NCBI RefSeq assembly: GCF_001277175.1
Contig: NZ_CP012257.1
Span: forward strand, 992,001 to 1,056,000
Reading direction: 5' to 3'
Length of the DNA: 64,000 nt
Source of the DNA: Cronobacter universalis NCTC 9529
Lineage (GTDB): Bacteria > Pseudomonadota > Gammaproteobacteria > Enterobacterales > Enterobacteriaceae
The translations under genes were made by a program, and so were the position numbers. The notes under the pieces are model-generated. The model was not told the DNA's origin and did no database searches. It worked only from the letters and a program-made list of their open reading frames with translations. This document shows, in pieces, positions 46,471 through 57,023 of this stretch; the stretch's first letter is position 1; every line of letters starts with the position of its first letter.

Positions 46471-46495
46471 CCGTCTGTCCCGCGCGGACAGGCGG
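46471..46495 (+). other. Hairpin after the autotransporter gene
   Basis: CCGTCTGTCC and GGACAGGCGG form a 10-bp stem, but with no T-run. It may act as an mRNA end-stabiliser rather than a terminator. Confidence 0.4.
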
Positions 46496-46527
46496 TTCCC
46501 CCAACACACCTGAAATGGATATCTCGC

Positions 46528-47154
46528 GTGTTAGAGCTGGTCAAACCCCTACATCATCTCGACGCCCTTCAGCGTCATCTCGGCCCGGCAGGTACGCCTT
46601 TTGATATTGACGCCCATTGCGAACTCTCGTTTATCAACGAGCAGGGCGAGCAGCAGTGCTGGTTTTTTAAGGAAGGGAGCCTCAATGTCTGGCGTGAAGA
46701 GAACCACATTCACGTCGATTTAATGACCTCGCCGCTCTATTTAAGCTTTTCCGACGCAATGATCCCGGAGCCGCTGCGCTATACGCTGGTGACGGAAACG
46801 CCGTGTCGCGGTTTTCGTATGCCGGTGCGGCGGGCTATCAATATTATCGAACACCGCCAGCTGTGGAAAGCCTTCTGCCACTGGCAGACCTGGCTGATGC
46901 GCTGGTTTGAGTGGCGCGACGCGCAGTTCATCGGCACCACTACCTATTCGCAGATCCGTTCCACGCTGTTAACGATGGCGGCCTGGAGCCCGGAAGTGCG
47001 CGCGCAGGTGGGCGTTATTCACCACATTCAGAACCATACCCACATTTCCCGTTCGGTCATCGCTGAGATACTCGCGGAGCTGCGCAAGGGCAAATACATT
47101 GAAATGCAGAAGGGCAAGCTGGTGGCGGTGAATAAACTGCCGCTTAATTACTGA
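46528..47154 (+). CDS. iprA: IprA (YaiV) winged-helix regulator
   Basis: A 208-residue protein with a cyclic nucleotide-binding-like N-terminal domain and a C-terminal winged helix. Its C-terminal pattern (IRSTLLTMAAWSPEVRAQVGV, SRSVIAEILAELRKGKYIEM) matches E. coli IprA/YaiV, which lowers hydrogen peroxide resistance. The N-terminal half is more diverged. The start is GTG at 46528. As in E. coli it faces ampH. Its location just after the autotransporter may mean it controls it (inference). Confidence 0.87.
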   Translation: MLELVKPLHHLDALQRHLGPAGTPFDIDAHCELSFINEQGEQQCWFFKEGSLNVWREENHIHVDLMTSPLYLSFSDAMIPEPLRYTLVTETPCRGFRMPVRRAINIIEHRQLWKAFCHWQTWLMRWFEWRDAQFIGTTTYSQIRSTLLTMAAWSPEVRAQVGVIHHIQNHTHISRSVIAEILAELRKGKYIEMQKGKLVAVNKLPLNY

Positions 47155-47160
47155 AAGACT

Positions 47161-47184
47161 ACGGCGCCGCGGGGGCGCCGTTTT
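47161..47184. terminator. Terminator between iprA and ampH
   Basis: ACGGCGCC and GGCGCCGT with a 5-base loop, then TTTGCTTT, between two convergent genes. Confidence 0.8.
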
Positions 47185-47187
47185 GCT

Positions 47188-48345
47188 TTACAGGGCGGGC
47201 GTCTGGCGCGGCGTGTTGCCGCTCAGTTCCGTCACCAGATCGTTTATCCCGTCGCTCATGTTGGTAAAGCGCGTCAGCGGCGAGCGGGTAACTACCACGA
47301 AAGCGCCGATATTGCTCTGCGGGATCATCGCCATATAGGTGATAAAGCCGCCGCCGCCGCCGGTTTTCTGAATAATGCCGGGGCGTCCGTCTTTCGGCGC
47401 CATATAGACCCAGCCCAGCCCCAGCGCGTCCGCTTTACCCGGCACGTCCATGCCGACGACGCGGGTCAGCTGCGTGCGCTGATAGATCAGCGTCTGCATC
47501 CGGTCCGCCTGCGCGCTGCGGCGATGGAAATCGGACGCCAGGAACTGCTGCATCCAGCGCATCATGTCGTCCGGCGTGGAGTAGACGCCGCCGCTGCCGA
47601 TGGCCGCCAGCGTGTTGTTGCACGGGCTCGCGCCTTTTTCCGCGATCATCAGGCGCTTGCACTGATCCGGCGACGGCGTAAAGGTGGTGTCTTTCATGCC
47701 GAGCGGGCGGGTGATCTGCTCTTCAAACAGCTGGGTATAAGGCTTGCCCGCGGCGTTCGCCAGCGCATCGGCCAGAAGGTCGAACGCGAGGTTGGAATAG
47801 GACGCCGTGGCGCCAGGCGCCGCTTTTAATGTCGCGGTGGAAAGCCACTCCCAGCGCTGCTGGCGCGTCGGCCAGACAAACACCGGGCGTTTCGCCGCGC
47901 CGCCGGGCTGCTCGCGGGGCAGGGCGCTGGTGTGCGTGGCGAGGTTCACAAGCCTTATAGGCTCGCCCTGATACGTCGGCACGCGCGCGCCGGGCGGCGC
48001 GTAGCGGCTCAGCGGATCGTCAAGCTTCACTACGCCCTGATCGAGCAGTTTCACCAGCATTTCGCTGGTCATCAGTTTGGTGAGCGAGGCGATGCGGATA
48101 ACCGAATCGAGCTGCGGTCGCACGTTATTGCCGGGGCGCGTTTCGCCGAAGCTTCGGAACACGCGCTGGTTGCCGTCAATCACGACAATCGCCATGCCGG
48201 TGGCGCCGCTGCCGTAAAAAATATGGTTGGCGTAACGGTCGACGATATCGGACGCGAAGACCGGGTCGGGCGAGGCTGGCGCGGCCTGGGCCGCAGAAAA
48301 GGCTGCGCTTATCAGCAGTGCGCAGGAGAGCAGACAACGTTTCAA
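47188..48345 (-). CDS. ampH: AmpH D-alanyl-D-alanine carboxypeptidase/endopeptidase
   Basis: A 385-residue class C beta-lactamase-like peptidoglycan enzyme with a signal peptide ending AQA. The active-site motifs are SLTK at about residue 88, YSN (ASYSNLAFD), and KTGGGGG near residue 325. In E. coli it trims peptidoglycan and has weak beta-lactamase activity. Its position opposite iprA is conserved. Confidence 0.93.
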   Translation of the reverse strand: MKRCLLSCALLISAAFSAAQAAPASPDPVFASDIVDRYANHIFYGSGATGMAIVVIDGNQRVFRSFGETRPGNNVRPQLDSVIRIASLTKLMTSEMLVKLLDQGVVKLDDPLSRYAPPGARVPTYQGEPIRLVNLATHTSALPREQPGGAAKRPVFVWPTRQQRWEWLSTATLKAAPGATASYSNLAFDLLADALANAAGKPYTQLFEEQITRPLGMKDTTFTPSPDQCKRLMIAEKGASPCNNTLAAIGSGGVYSTPDDMMRWMQQFLASDFHRRSAQADRMQTLIYQRTQLTRVVGMDVPGKADALGLGWVYMAPKDGRPGIIQKTGGGGGFITYMAMIPQSNIGAFVVVTRSPLTRFTNMSDGINDLVTELSGNTPRQTPAL

Positions 48346-48543
48346 CGAAGCAATCCATTCAGTGAGCGGGAATAGAGGGTATTTATACTACTGCGCGCGG
48401 ATCTGCAAAGGCCCGAAAAGCGCGCCAGCGTCCGAAAAAACGTAACGATGCGTAACAGCTCGTTTTTTTGCGCAAAATTTTTCCGGCGGTGCTTCGCGTA
48501 TCGCCTGTGATAATCTCCTGCTTTCCCTGAAAAGGAGTGCGTG

Positions 48544-49077
48544 ATGGCAGTACCACGGGTTGTGATGGTTATCGATATGCAGAACGGCGTTTTCGCCACG
48601 CCGCGTTTTGATCGAGAAGGGCGCGTCGCCCGCATCAATCAGCTGATGGCGGATGCGGAGCAGGTCATCATTATTCAGCATACGGAGCCGGGCGGGCTGG
48701 AAGAGGACTCGCCGGAGTTTGCGTTTCTGCCGGAGCTCAACGTGCCGCAGAACGCGTTGCGCGTGACCAAAACCGCCTGCGACGCCTTTTACCGCACGCC
48801 GCTTGAGGCGCTGCTGCGCGAGCACAATATCAGCGCGTTTGTGGTGTGCGGCTGCGCCAGCGACTACTGCGTGGACACCACCATTAAACAGGCGGCGAGC
48901 CGCGGGTTTCAGGTGACGGTCGCAGGCGACGCCCACACCACCGCCGATCGCCGCGCGGCCACCGCCCCTGTGCTTATCGAGCATTACAACGACGTGTGGA
49001 GTACCCTGACGGTGCCCGGCAACCCGCTGCGCGTGATGAATACGGACGCGATTCTGGACGCCTGGCAGGCGAACTAA
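48544..49077 (+). CDS. Cysteine hydrolase of the isochorismatase family
   Basis: A 177-residue hydrolase with the Asp-Lys-Cys triad: VIDMQNG (Asp), [10 protein letters not shown] (Lys) and [12 protein letters not shown] (the catalytic Cys is the second in that segment). The family cleaves amides or vinyl ethers. The substrate is unknown. ATG at 48544 follows AAAGGAG. A GTG one codon upstream is also possible. It lies between ampH and sbmA, where E. coli has no such gene. Confidence 0.87.
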   Translation: MAVPRVVMVIDMQNGVFATPRFDREGRVARINQLMADAEQVIIIQHTEPGGLEEDSPEFAFLPELNVPQNALRVTKTACDAFYRTPLEALLREHNISAFVVCGCASDYCVDTTIKQAASRGFQVTVAGDAHTTADRRAATAPVLIEHYNDVWSTLTVPGNPLRVMNTDAILDAWQAN

Positions 49078-49252
49078 ACGGCGCGGGTTTTGTCTCAACA
49101 CGTCGCAGATAACCGGCGCGTCTTACACGTTCGGAAACATTCCGGGCGGCGCCGTCGTCGTCTGCGGCGTTACACTCAACACCCCCTGCCGCACGCGCAG
49201 GGCACTGGCCATACAGCAACAGCAAAAACAAAAATATTTGCAGGAGCGATTG

Positions 49253-50473
49253 ATGTTTAAATCCTTTTTTCCTCGTCCCGGCGCCTTTTTTCTTTCGGCG
49301 CTGATCTGGGCGATGATTGCCGTCGTCGTCTGGCAGATGGGCGGCGGCTGGCTTGCCGAACGGTTTGGCGTGGCGGGCGAGTTGCCCATCAGCGCGGCCC
49401 GTTTCTGGTCGGGCAACTTTATTCTTTTCTATGCCTATTACGCGCTTTGCGTGGGGCTGTTCGCCGCCTTCTGGCGTATCTACTGCCCGCACCGCTGGCA
49501 GCGCTGGTCGGTGCTGGGATCGGCGCTGCTGATCTTTGTCACCTGGTTTATGGTGGAGCTGAGCGTCGCCATCAACGCCTGGTACGCGCCGTTCTTTGAT
49601 CTGATCCAGACCGCGCTGGGCGCGCCCAATAAAGTTAAAATCGGCCAGCTCTACAGCGGTCTTATGGTGTTTCTGGGGATTGCGCTTATCTACGTCACGG
49701 TGGGCGTGCTGAATAACTTCTTTATCAGCCACTACATTTTCCGCTGGCGTACCGCCATGAACGAATACTACATGGAACACTGGCAGCGGCTGCGCCATAT
49801 CGAAGGCGCCGCGCAGCGTGTGCAGGAGGACACCATGCGTTTCGCTTCCACGCTTGAGGATATGGGCGTGTCGCTGCTGAAAGCCGTCATGACGCTGATT
49901 GCTTTTCTGCCCGTGCTGGTCGCGCTCTCGCCACATGTAAAAGCACTGCCGGTGGTGGGCGAGGTGCCTTATGGGCTTGTGATCGCCGCGATCGTCTGGG
50001 CGCTGGTGGGCACCGGGTTGCTGGCGCTGGTCGGGATCAAGCTGCCGGGCCTGGAGTTTCGCAACCAGCGCGTTGAGGCGGCCTATCGTAAAGAGCTGGT
50101 GTATGGCGAAGACGATCCGACGCGCGCCGATCCGCACACGGTGCAGGCGCTGTTCAGCAACGTGCGCTACAACTATTTCCGCCTCTATTTCCACTACACC
50201 TATTTCAACATCGCCCGCATTCTCTATCTGCAGGTGGATGCGATTTTCGGCCTGTTTTTGATGTTTCCGTCGATTGCGGCAGGGACGATCACGCTGGGGC
50301 TGATGTCGCAGATAGGCAACGTGTTTGGCGAAGTGCGCGGCGCGTTCCAGTATCTGATCAACTCCTGGACGACGCTTGTGGAGCTGATGTCTATCTACAA
50401 ACGTCTGCGCAGCTTTGAGCGCACGCTGAATGATAAACCCGACCCCGAACCTGAAGCGCAGGAAGCGCTGTAA
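49253..50473 (+). CDS. sbmA: Peptide antibiotic transporter SbmA
   Basis: A 406-residue inner-membrane importer, the same length as in E. coli. It takes in microcins and proline-rich antimicrobial peptides using the proton gradient. It shows the SbmA/BacA pattern ([36 protein letters not shown]). The ATG at 49253 (MFKSFF) follows CAGGAG. A longer frame adds 5 residues. The gene yaiW follows closely, as in E. coli. Confidence 0.95.
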   Translation: MFKSFFPRPGAFFLSALIWAMIAVVVWQMGGGWLAERFGVAGELPISAARFWSGNFILFYAYYALCVGLFAAFWRIYCPHRWQRWSVLGSALLIFVTWFMVELSVAINAWYAPFFDLIQTALGAPNKVKIGQLYSGLMVFLGIALIYVTVGVLNNFFISHYIFRWRTAMNEYYMEHWQRLRHIEGAAQRVQEDTMRFASTLEDMGVSLLKAVMTLIAFLPVLVALSPHVKALPVVGEVPYGLVIAAIVWALVGTGLLALVGIKLPGLEFRNQRVEAAYRKELVYGEDDPTRADPHTVQALFSNVRYNYFRLYFHYTYFNIARILYLQVDAIFGLFLMFPSIAAGTITLGLMSQIGNVFGEVRGAFQYLINSWTTLVELMSIYKRLRSFERTLNDKPDPEPEAQEAL

Positions 50474-50568
50474 GGGCGTTTGCCGCTGCGTCTTCGGAGC
50501 GATCCGCTTTTCGCGGCGGCAAAAACGTGGCAGGGTAAACGCCCTGAACCCAGCCAGACAGGATTATC

Positions 50569-51675
50569 ATGGCCGCCACGTTTGCCTTGCCGACCCGTTT
50601 TCGTCTTCTGACGCTTGCCGCGCTGCTCACGCTCGCGGGCTGTACCAGCCAGACCACCACCACCGAAAAGGGCGCGAAGCCGCTCGACGTGCGCGCCGTG
50701 GTGAAGCAAAAAATGCCGGCGAGCGTGAAAGACCGTGACGGCTGGGCGCGCGATATCGCCCGCGCGTTTGAGACGCAAAAGATCCCGGCGACCGAAGAGA
50801 ACATCTGTTCGGTGCTGGCGGTGGCGGAGCAGGAGTCCAATTACCAGTCCGACCCGCAGGTGCCGGGGCTTGGCAAGATAGCCTGGAAGGAGATTGAGCG
50901 CCGCGCCGGCAAACTGCACATTCCCGCCTTTGTGGTGCGCACCGCGCTGCTTATCAAATCGCCCAACGGCAAAAGCTACAGCGAACGGCTCGACAACGTG
51001 AAATCCGAGCGCGAGCTAAGCGCGATTTTCGATGATTTCATCGGCATGGTGCCGCTTGGACAGACGCTATTCGGCAACTTAAACCCGGTACACACCGGCG
51101 GGCCGATGCAGGTCAGCATCGCGTTCGCCGAACAGCACGCGCGCGGCTATCCGTATGACATCGACGGCACGCTGCGCCAGGAGGTCTTTACGCGTCGCGG
51201 CGGGTTGTGGTTTGGCATCTACCACCTGCTGAACTATCCGGTCGATTATTCACGCCCGCTCTATCGCTTCGCGGATTTCAACGCGGGCTGGTATGCGAGC
51301 CGCAACGCGGCGTTTCAGAATGCCGTCAGTAAAGCGAGCGGCGTGAAGCTGGCGCTCGATGGCGATTTGATTCGTTACGACAGCAACGAGCCGGGCGCTA
51401 CGGAAAACGCGGTGCGTAAGCTGGCCGACAGGCTGGATATGAGCGAGAGCGAGATCCACCGGGCGCTGGCGAAAGGGGATAGCGAGGATTTCAGCGACAG
51501 CGCGCTATACAAAAAGGTCTTTGCGCTGGCGGATAAGCGCGCGGGCCGGACATTGCCGCGCGAGTTACTGCCAGGCATTCAACTGGAAAGCCCGAAGATC
51601 ACGCGTAAGCTCACCACGGCGTGGTTTGCGAAGCGTGTGGACGACCGTCGGGCACGCTGTATGAATAAAGGTTAA
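50569..51675 (+). CDS. yaiW: YaiW outer-membrane lipoprotein
   Basis: A 368-residue surface-exposed lipoprotein (DUF1615). The lipobox LTLAGC has its cysteine near residue 25. The strongly conserved VKQKMPASVKDRDGWARD, NPVHTGGPMQVSIAFAEQ and LPRELLPGIQLESPKITR blocks match E. coli YaiW, which affects SbmA-linked peptide sensitivity. It overlaps the convergent yaiY stop by four bases. Confidence 0.94.
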   Translation: MAATFALPTRFRLLTLAALLTLAGCTSQTTTTEKGAKPLDVRAVVKQKMPASVKDRDGWARDIARAFETQKIPATEENICSVLAVAEQESNYQSDPQVPGLGKIAWKEIERRAGKLHIPAFVVRTALLIKSPNGKSYSERLDNVKSERELSAIFDDFIGMVPLGQTLFGNLNPVHTGGPMQVSIAFAEQHARGYPYDIDGTLRQEVFTRRGGLWFGIYHLLNYPVDYSRPLYRFADFNAGWYASRNAAFQNAVSKASGVKLALDGDLIRYDSNEPGATENAVRKLADRLDMSESEIHRALAKGDSEDFSDSALYKKVFALADKRAGRTLPRELLPGIQLESPKITRKLTTAWFAKRVDDRRARCMNKG

Positions 51676-51977
51676 AAGCGACGACGTCGCAGGCGGAAGA
51701 AAAACGCCATGACCATCGCAAAGACGCAGCCTGCGAGAAACGGCACCAGCGCAAAGATGGTGCCGACAGCCAGCCCCATTTTAATTTGCGGACGGCCGCT
51801 TTCCTGCATTTGCATCAGATTATCCAGAACGCCTGGCGCATGCACCACGACATTCAGGAGTTGCGCGCCAACCCAGAAAGAGAACAGTACAAACAGCGCG
51901 TAGGCGAGATTGCCGAGCGCGGTGGATCTTCCTGGTTTCCCGGCGATTATGGGTTTGGGTAACGATATCTCAGCCAT
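51672..51977 (-). CDS. yaiY: YaiY inner-membrane protein
   Basis: A 101-residue protein with two membrane helices (LAYALFVLFSFWVGAQLL and GTIFALVPFLAGCVFAMVMAF). Its size, topology and place between yaiW and yaiZ match E. coli YaiY (DUF2755). The function is unknown. It is convergent with yaiW. Confidence 0.88.
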   Translation of the reverse strand: MAEISLPKPIIAGKPGRSTALGNLAYALFVLFSFWVGAQLLNVVVHAPGVLDNLMQMQESGRPQIKMGLAVGTIFALVPFLAGCVFAMVMAFFFRLRRRRF

Positions 51978-52332
51978 ACAGACCTCCGGGGATTCTACCT
52001 TCGTACTGGCGTAACGCCAGGGTGCTACAGGGGGAAGTTTGGCAGGAGATTTTATTTGTCAATATCGGATTCGTGGTAATTTGGCGGGCAGATTACTCCT
52101 GAATGTCAAAATTATGTCGATTCTCACATTTCTGTAACTGCGTTAATAATTGCTTAACATTCAGACTTTTCTTGCCCAAACCCTTCCATTACCGCTGCGC
52201 TGAGGTGATTTTACTGGCGCTTTTAAACCTCTTTAAGCGTAACCGTAACGCGCGTCACACCGCGCGACGCGGGCCACAGACAGGCGTGACGGGATATGCG
52301 AAGATGTTTTTTTTGACGCTTTCGGAGCAACC
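51978..52332. other. Divergent region between yaiY and yaiZ
   Basis: About 350 bases with a perfect CTGGCG-TAA-CGCCAG hairpin at 52006-52020, in the yaiY leader. It probably contains both promoters, and no named operator was seen. Confidence 0.4.
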
Positions 52333-52548
52333 ATGCAACTCTCTGCCAAAATTCGCCGTGACTGGCACTATTATGCGGTCGCCATCGGCCTGATTTTTAT
52401 TATGAATGGCGTGATTGGTCTGCTGGGATTCGAGGCGAAAGGCTGGCAAACCTACGCGGTGGGGCTGGTGACCTGGGTTATCTGCTTCTGGATAGCGGGT
52501 TTTATTATCCGCCGTCGCCCGGAAGCACCGAACGCGGCGGAAGAGTGA
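52333..52548 (+). CDS. yaiZ: YaiZ inner-membrane protein
   Basis: A 71-residue protein (DUF2754) with two membrane helices (YAVAIGLIFIMNGVIGLLGF and YAVGLVTWVICFWIAGFII) and a basic end. Size and place match E. coli YaiZ. The function is unknown. It is convergent with ddlA. Confidence 0.9.
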   Translation: MQLSAKIRRDWHYYAVAIGLIFIMNGVIGLLGFEAKGWQTYAVGLVTWVICFWIAGFIIRRRPEAPNAAEE

Positions 52549-52558
52549 CGTTTATTGC

Positions 52559-53659
52559 TTAGCCGGTGATCGAGCTTTTCAGCGACGCATCGGCCTGGTG
52601 GCGCTCCAGCGCCAGTTCAATCAGGCGGGTGATCAATTCCTGGTAGCCAATGCCGCTCGCCTGCCACAGCTTCGGATACATGCTGATATTGGTAAAGCCC
52701 GGCAGCGTATTGATCTCATTAATGATCACCTCGTTGTCCGGTGTCAGGAACACGTCAACGCGCGCAAGCCCCGCGCACTCCAGCGCCTGAAACGCACGAA
52801 CCGCGATAGCGCGGATCTTCTCATTCACGTCAGGCGCGATATCCGCAGGCACCACCACGCGGGCGGCCTGATCGTCGATGTATTTGGTGTCGTAGGAGTA
52901 AAACTCGCTGCTCACCACGATCTCCCCACAGGTGCTCGCCTGCGGTTCCTCGTTGCCGAGCACCGCGCACTCGATCTCACGGCCTTTAATGCCGGTTTCC
53001 ACCACCACTTTATGGTCGAACTCAAACGCCAGCGCGACGGCGGCGTGATACTGCGCTTCGTCATTCACTTTGCTGACGCCGACGGAAGAGCCCTGGTTCG
53101 CGGGCTTCACAAACAGCGGCAGGCCGAGCTGCGCTTTCACGTCTTCAAAAGAGATGCGCTGGCGGCTGGCGCGGGTAAGCGTAATAAAGGGCGCGACCGC
53201 AAGACCGGCGTCGCGCAGCAGACGTTTGGCGACGTCTTTATCCATGCTGACCGCCGAGCCGAGCACGCCGGAGCCGACAAACGGAATATTCGCCATACGC
53301 AGCATCCCCTGCAGGGAGCCGTCTTCGCCGAGCGTGCCGTGGACAATCGGGAAGATCACATCCAGCTGCGGCAGCGCCTGGCGGTTGTCCGATTCGATGA
53401 GTTGCTGCTGGCTGAGGCCCGGGATCAGCGCGACATTTTTTTCGGAACGGTGCAGGGCGATGCGCGCCGGATCTTCCGCGTTCAGCAGATAGCGGGAGGC
53501 GTCATTCACATGCCACTGGCCCTGTTTATCAATGCCCAGCAGCACGACGTCGAATTTTTCTTTATCAATCGCATCGACGATATTTTTCGCCGACTGAAGC
53601 GACACCTCGTGCTCCGCCGATTTTCCGCCAAACACAATGCCCACGCGCAGTTTTGCCAT
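52559..53659 (-). CDS. ddlA: D-alanine-D-alanine ligase A
   Basis: A 366-residue ATP-grasp ligase making D-Ala-D-Ala for peptidoglycan. It has the motifs [17 protein letters not shown] at the N-terminus, [23 protein letters not shown] and the C-terminal [20 protein letters not shown]. The conserved place between yaiZ and the iraP region is as in E. coli. Confidence 0.95.
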   Translation of the reverse strand: MAKLRVGIVFGGKSAEHEVSLQSAKNIVDAIDKEKFDVVLLGIDKQGQWHVNDASRYLLNAEDPARIALHRSEKNVALIPGLSQQQLIESDNRQALPQLDVIFPIVHGTLGEDGSLQGMLRMANIPFVGSGVLGSAVSMDKDVAKRLLRDAGLAVAPFITLTRASRQRISFEDVKAQLGLPLFVKPANQGSSVGVSKVNDEAQYHAAVALAFEFDHKVVVETGIKGREIECAVLGNEEPQASTCGEIVVSSEFYSYDTKYIDDQAARVVVPADIAPDVNEKIRAIAVRAFQALECAGLARVDVFLTPDNEVIINEINTLPGFTNISMYPKLWQASGIGYQELITRLIELALERHQADASLKSSITG

Positions 53660-53803
53660 TTTTACAACCCATCCTCAAAGCAGACGAAAGTCCACAACAT
53701 AGCACGCCCGGCAGGCGGATTCATGTGGTTCGTGGCGCGCGCAGGCGTGGTGCGGCGCGCAGCGGTTATACTTGGATTTTGTGTCTGGTTTTCTGGCGGT
53801 GGC

Positions 53804-54505
53804 ATGGCGAAAAAAGGGATAGCGATGGTGACAACCCTGGCGTTAACGGCGCTCGCAGGCGTCTGGCTTTATGATTATCTGCCGGCCTGGTATAACCCGT
53901 TCGCGCCGCTCTCGCCGCTTGACCCGCCGACCGTGGTGACGCGCTACAAACTGCGCCAGATGGCGAATAACCCGCAGGCGTGCCTGGCGCTGCTCGATGA
54001 AGCCCGTAAGCGGGATATGATCCAGTACCGCGTCCAGACGCCGACCCAAGGCGACTGCCCGCTGGCGGCACCCGTGCGGGTGTTACGCTTCGGCGAGGTC
54101 AAACTGAGCAGTTCGTTTCTCGCCAGCTGCCCGCTGGCGCTCAGCAGCGCCATGTATGTGCAGCAGCAGGCGAAGCCGATTAGCGCGTCGATGATGGGCA
54201 GCCCGCTGGTGCGCATCGATCACTACGGCAGCTACGCCTGCCGCAATATTTATCACCGCGCCAATGCGCGCTTAAGCGAACACGCGACGGCGGATGCGCT
54301 GGACGTCAGCGCGTTTCGCTTCGCCAACGGCCAGCAGATAAGCGTGCTGAAAGGCTGGAAGGAGAGCGGTCCGCGCGGCGAGACCCTGCGCGCGCTGTTC
54401 GGCCAGAGCTGCCTTTACTTCGGCAACGCGCTGGGGCCGGACTACAACGCGGCGCACGCCAACCATTTTCACTTAGGGATGCGCGGCTTTGGCATTTGCC
54501 GCTAA
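53804..54505 (+). CDS. Extensin-like C-terminal domain protein
   Basis: A 233-residue protein with an N-terminal membrane anchor or signal (MVTTLALTALAGVWLYDYLP) and an extensin-like domain. The domain includes CPLAAPVRVL, YACRNIYHR, EHATADALDVSAF and the C-terminal HANHFHLGMRG, a pattern like metal-binding D-Ala-D-Ala peptidases. A cell-wall or envelope role is suspected. The start at 53804 was chosen over an upstream ATG. A later ATG at 53825 also has a GGGA site. Similar genes lie beside ddlA in some enterobacteria. Confidence 0.75.
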   Translation: MAKKGIAMVTTLALTALAGVWLYDYLPAWYNPFAPLSPLDPPTVVTRYKLRQMANNPQACLALLDEARKRDMIQYRVQTPTQGDCPLAAPVRVLRFGEVKLSSSFLASCPLALSSAMYVQQQAKPISASMMGSPLVRIDHYGSYACRNIYHRANARLSEHATADALDVSAFRFANGQQISVLKGWKESGPRGETLRALFGQSCLYFGNALGPDYNAAHANHFHLGMRGFGICR

Positions 54506-54666
54506 GGATAATCGTCGGCGCAGAACGCGCTTTGGTGTGATAAATGTCACAAATGATTTTATATTAATAATAAGCGTCCAAAATATTACAGGCCGCACGC
54601 TTGCGCACATGCGCTATCTCGCATCCTGATATCCTGACACATCATTGACTTAGACACAGCACGCGT

Positions 54667-55860
54667 ATGGAATCCTGGAAGGTTAATCTTATCTCCGTCT
54701 GGTTTGGCTGCTTCTTCACTGGCCTTGCGATCAGCCAAATCCTTCCTTTTCTGCCGCTTTATGTCGCCGAACTCGGCGTGCAGTCGCATGAGGCGCTATC
54801 GCTCTGGTCGGGGCTTACCTTCAGCGTCACTTTCCTGGTTTCCGCTATCGTCTCGCCGCTCTGGGGCAGCCTTGCTGACCGCAAGGGCCGCAAGCTGATG
54901 CTGCTGCGCGCCTCGCTCGGTATGGCGGTGGCGATTTTATTACAGGCGTTCGCCACCAGCGTCTGGCAGCTTTTCGCGCTGCGCGCGCTGATGGGGCTGA
55001 CCTCCGGCTATATTCCTAACGCGATGGCGCTGGTCGCCTCGCAGGTGCCGCGCGACCGCAGCGGCTGGGCGCTCAGCACGCTCTCTACCGCGCAGATAAG
55101 CGGCGTGATCCTGGGCCCGCTGATGGGCGGTTTTCTGGCCGACAGCGTCGGGCTGCGCCCGGTGTTTTTGATTACCGCGCTGCTGCTGATGATAAGTTTC
55201 GCGGTGACGCTGTTTCTGATCAAAGAGGGCGTGCGGCCCGCGCTTGCCAGAGGCGAACAGCTGAGCGGCAAAGCGGTGTTCGCAAGCCTGCCTGCGCCGT
55301 GGCTGGTGCTGAGCCTGTTTATCACGACAATGGTTATCCAGCTCTCCAACGGCTCCATCAGCCCCATTCTGGCGCTGTTTATTAAAGAGCTGACGCCCGA
55401 CAGCAGCAATATCGCGTTTTTGAGCGGGATGATCGCAGCGGTGCCTGGCGTATCGGCGCTGCTGAGCGCGCCGCGGCTCGGGCGGTTAGGCGATCGCATC
55501 GGCACCGCGCGGGTGTTGATGGCGACGCTCATTCTGGCGGTAGTGCTGTTCTTCGCGATGTCGTTTGTCACCTCGCCGGTGCAGCTTGCGGTGCTGCGCT
55601 TTTTGCTGGGCTTCGCCGATGGCGCGATGTTCCCGGCGGTGCAGACGCTGCTGGTGAAATACTCCTCTGATAAGGTCACCGGGCGTATCTTTGGCTATAA
55701 CCAGTCGTTTATGTACCTCGGCAACGTGCTGGGGCCGCTGATGGGCGCGGGGATCTCCGCCGCCGCGGGTTACCGCTGGGTATTTATCGCCACGGCGGTC
55801 GTCTTGTTGATTAACGTCTGGCAGTTCGGCATAGCATTAAGAAAAAACGCACGTCGTTAA
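54667..55860 (+). CDS. MdtG-like MFS drug exporter
   Basis: A 397-residue major facilitator transporter with 12 helices. It has the family loop [19 protein letters not shown] (motif A) and [18 protein letters not shown]. The sequence is clearly related to E. coli MdtG through the whole length, which gives deoxycholate and fosfomycin resistance when overexpressed. As mdtG lies elsewhere in E. coli, this may be a paralogue. The substrate is not known. Confidence 0.83.
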   Translation: MESWKVNLISVWFGCFFTGLAISQILPFLPLYVAELGVQSHEALSLWSGLTFSVTFLVSAIVSPLWGSLADRKGRKLMLLRASLGMAVAILLQAFATSVWQLFALRALMGLTSGYIPNAMALVASQVPRDRSGWALSTLSTAQISGVILGPLMGGFLADSVGLRPVFLITALLLMISFAVTLFLIKEGVRPALARGEQLSGKAVFASLPAPWLVLSLFITTMVIQLSNGSISPILALFIKELTPDSSNIAFLSGMIAAVPGVSALLSAPRLGRLGDRIGTARVLMATLILAVVLFFAMSFVTSPVQLAVLRFLLGFADGAMFPAVQTLLVKYSSDKVTGRIFGYNQSFMYLGNVLGPLMGAGISAAAGYRWVFIATAVVLLINVWQFGIALRKNARR

Positions 55861-56083
55861 TAATATCTCTGCCGACACAAGAAAATTAATTCACGCGGTA
55901 GCGGCAGAGGCTGGATCTTTTTCCTGGCGTCGCTCTGTTTTCGCCAGTAAAACGTTTCGCTGGCGGCGATTTTTTGTTACGCCGCACAAAACCGATGCGA
56001 CAGTAAAAAAAGCCGTTTCGACTACTAGGCAACCACAATAGGTAATGATAACTTCTTGCCAACAACTCCACGGGAAGACAGTT

Positions 56084-56344
56084 ATGAAAAACCTTATAGC
56101 TGAACTACTGGTCAAGCTCGCCGAAAAGGAAGAAGAATCCAAAGAGTTAGTGGCCCAGGTTGAGGCCCTTGAGATTGTCGTCACCGCACTGCTGCGTCAT
56201 CTGGACAACGAGACGCAACAGACGCTGATCGCAAGCGTGGAAGGGGCGCTGGAGGGCGTTCAGCCTGAAAGCAATGTGCCGCAGCGTGACACCGAATTGC
56301 TCCAGCAGTATGTAAAAAAGCTGCTGCGGCACCCCAGAACCTGA
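56084..56344 (+). CDS. iraP: IraP anti-adaptor that stabilises RpoS
   Basis: An 86-residue coiled-coil protein that binds RssB and so protects sigma S from ClpXP, mainly in phosphate or magnesium starvation. It is plainly homologous to E. coli IraP ([20 protein letters not shown] and [12 protein letters not shown], ending [10 protein letters not shown]). The start at 56084 matches. A longer frame adds 13 residues. Confidence 0.94.
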   Translation: MKNLIAELLVKLAEKEEESKELVAQVEALEIVVTALLRHLDNETQQTLIASVEGALEGVQPESNVPQRDTELLQQYVKKLLRHPRT

Positions 56345-57023
56345 GCGTATAACGGGGCGAGCCGCGTTATTTTTCTGTCATCTGATTTGGTTACGCTTAC
56401 GCATTGTATTATCCGCAGGCGATTTTTTGGCATGCTTAAGGTCCTGCTGCCGGAATAAACCCATCGCCTGCGGGAACTCCTTTTCTTATTCCTCTGCGCC
56501 TGCGCGAATAATAGGCGATTGCCCGCCGCGTCGCCGTGCTAATACTTTTTTCTTATTTCCTTTTCGCTAATTCTCTGCGTGCTTAACGCGGGGGTATAAA
56601 TATATCCTCCGCCGCATAATAAGTTTATTTTCTGGTAAGCGCGGTGCCGCGCGTAATAATGCGCCGCGTCTTTTCTTAAGAGGGCGGTTGATACCGTGAT
56701 CGGATGTAGGCTGACGCGCCGGCGCCGGCTTTTTCGAACAAGCTATCCGTATCGGACACAAACAGAAAGCTCTCTGATTGTCCATGAGATAAACGGCGGT
56801 CAGACGGCGCGTTGTGCAAAAATTACCGCGTTGCGTCACATTAATTCCCGCTGAGCGGGGTTATCGCGCGAGGTGAAGCGATTTTTCGGTTTTATAACCT
56901 GCATCACAAAATGCATTGGCATAGCAAATTTATCCATATCTTCGCCGTTTCCCGCCTGACGATTTACCGGCGTTACCACTACCGTTATGGCAATGGCCGA
57001 TTGCCTTTAACGGGAGAGAAAAG
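56345..57023. other. Long intergenic region between iraP and araE
   Basis: About 680 bases with no convincing gene. E. coli carries phoA, psiF and dgcC between iraP and proC, and they are absent here. Several GC-rich palindromes are present, for example CGCCGGCGCCGG followed by CTTTTT near 56717-56736, which could end a small RNA. The araE control region occupies the 3' part. Confidence 0.5.
56922..56938 (+). promoter_or_regulatory. AraC binding half-site upstream of araE
   Basis: TAGCAAATTTATCCATA differs from the E. coli araI1 site (TAGCATTTTTATCCATA) at only two positions. It lies 85 bases before the araE start, and a weaker, TGCATT-containing half-site may lie 21 bases upstream. Confidence 0.8.

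Noticed and set aside
56567..56839. A 90-codon minus-strand frame between iraP and araE
   Set aside because: Arg/Pro-rich with no family pattern and no ribosome site, in a region rich in palindromes.
56893..56908. Possible CRP site upstream of araE
   Set aside because: The right half TCACA is good, but the left half (TATAA) does not match TGTGA.
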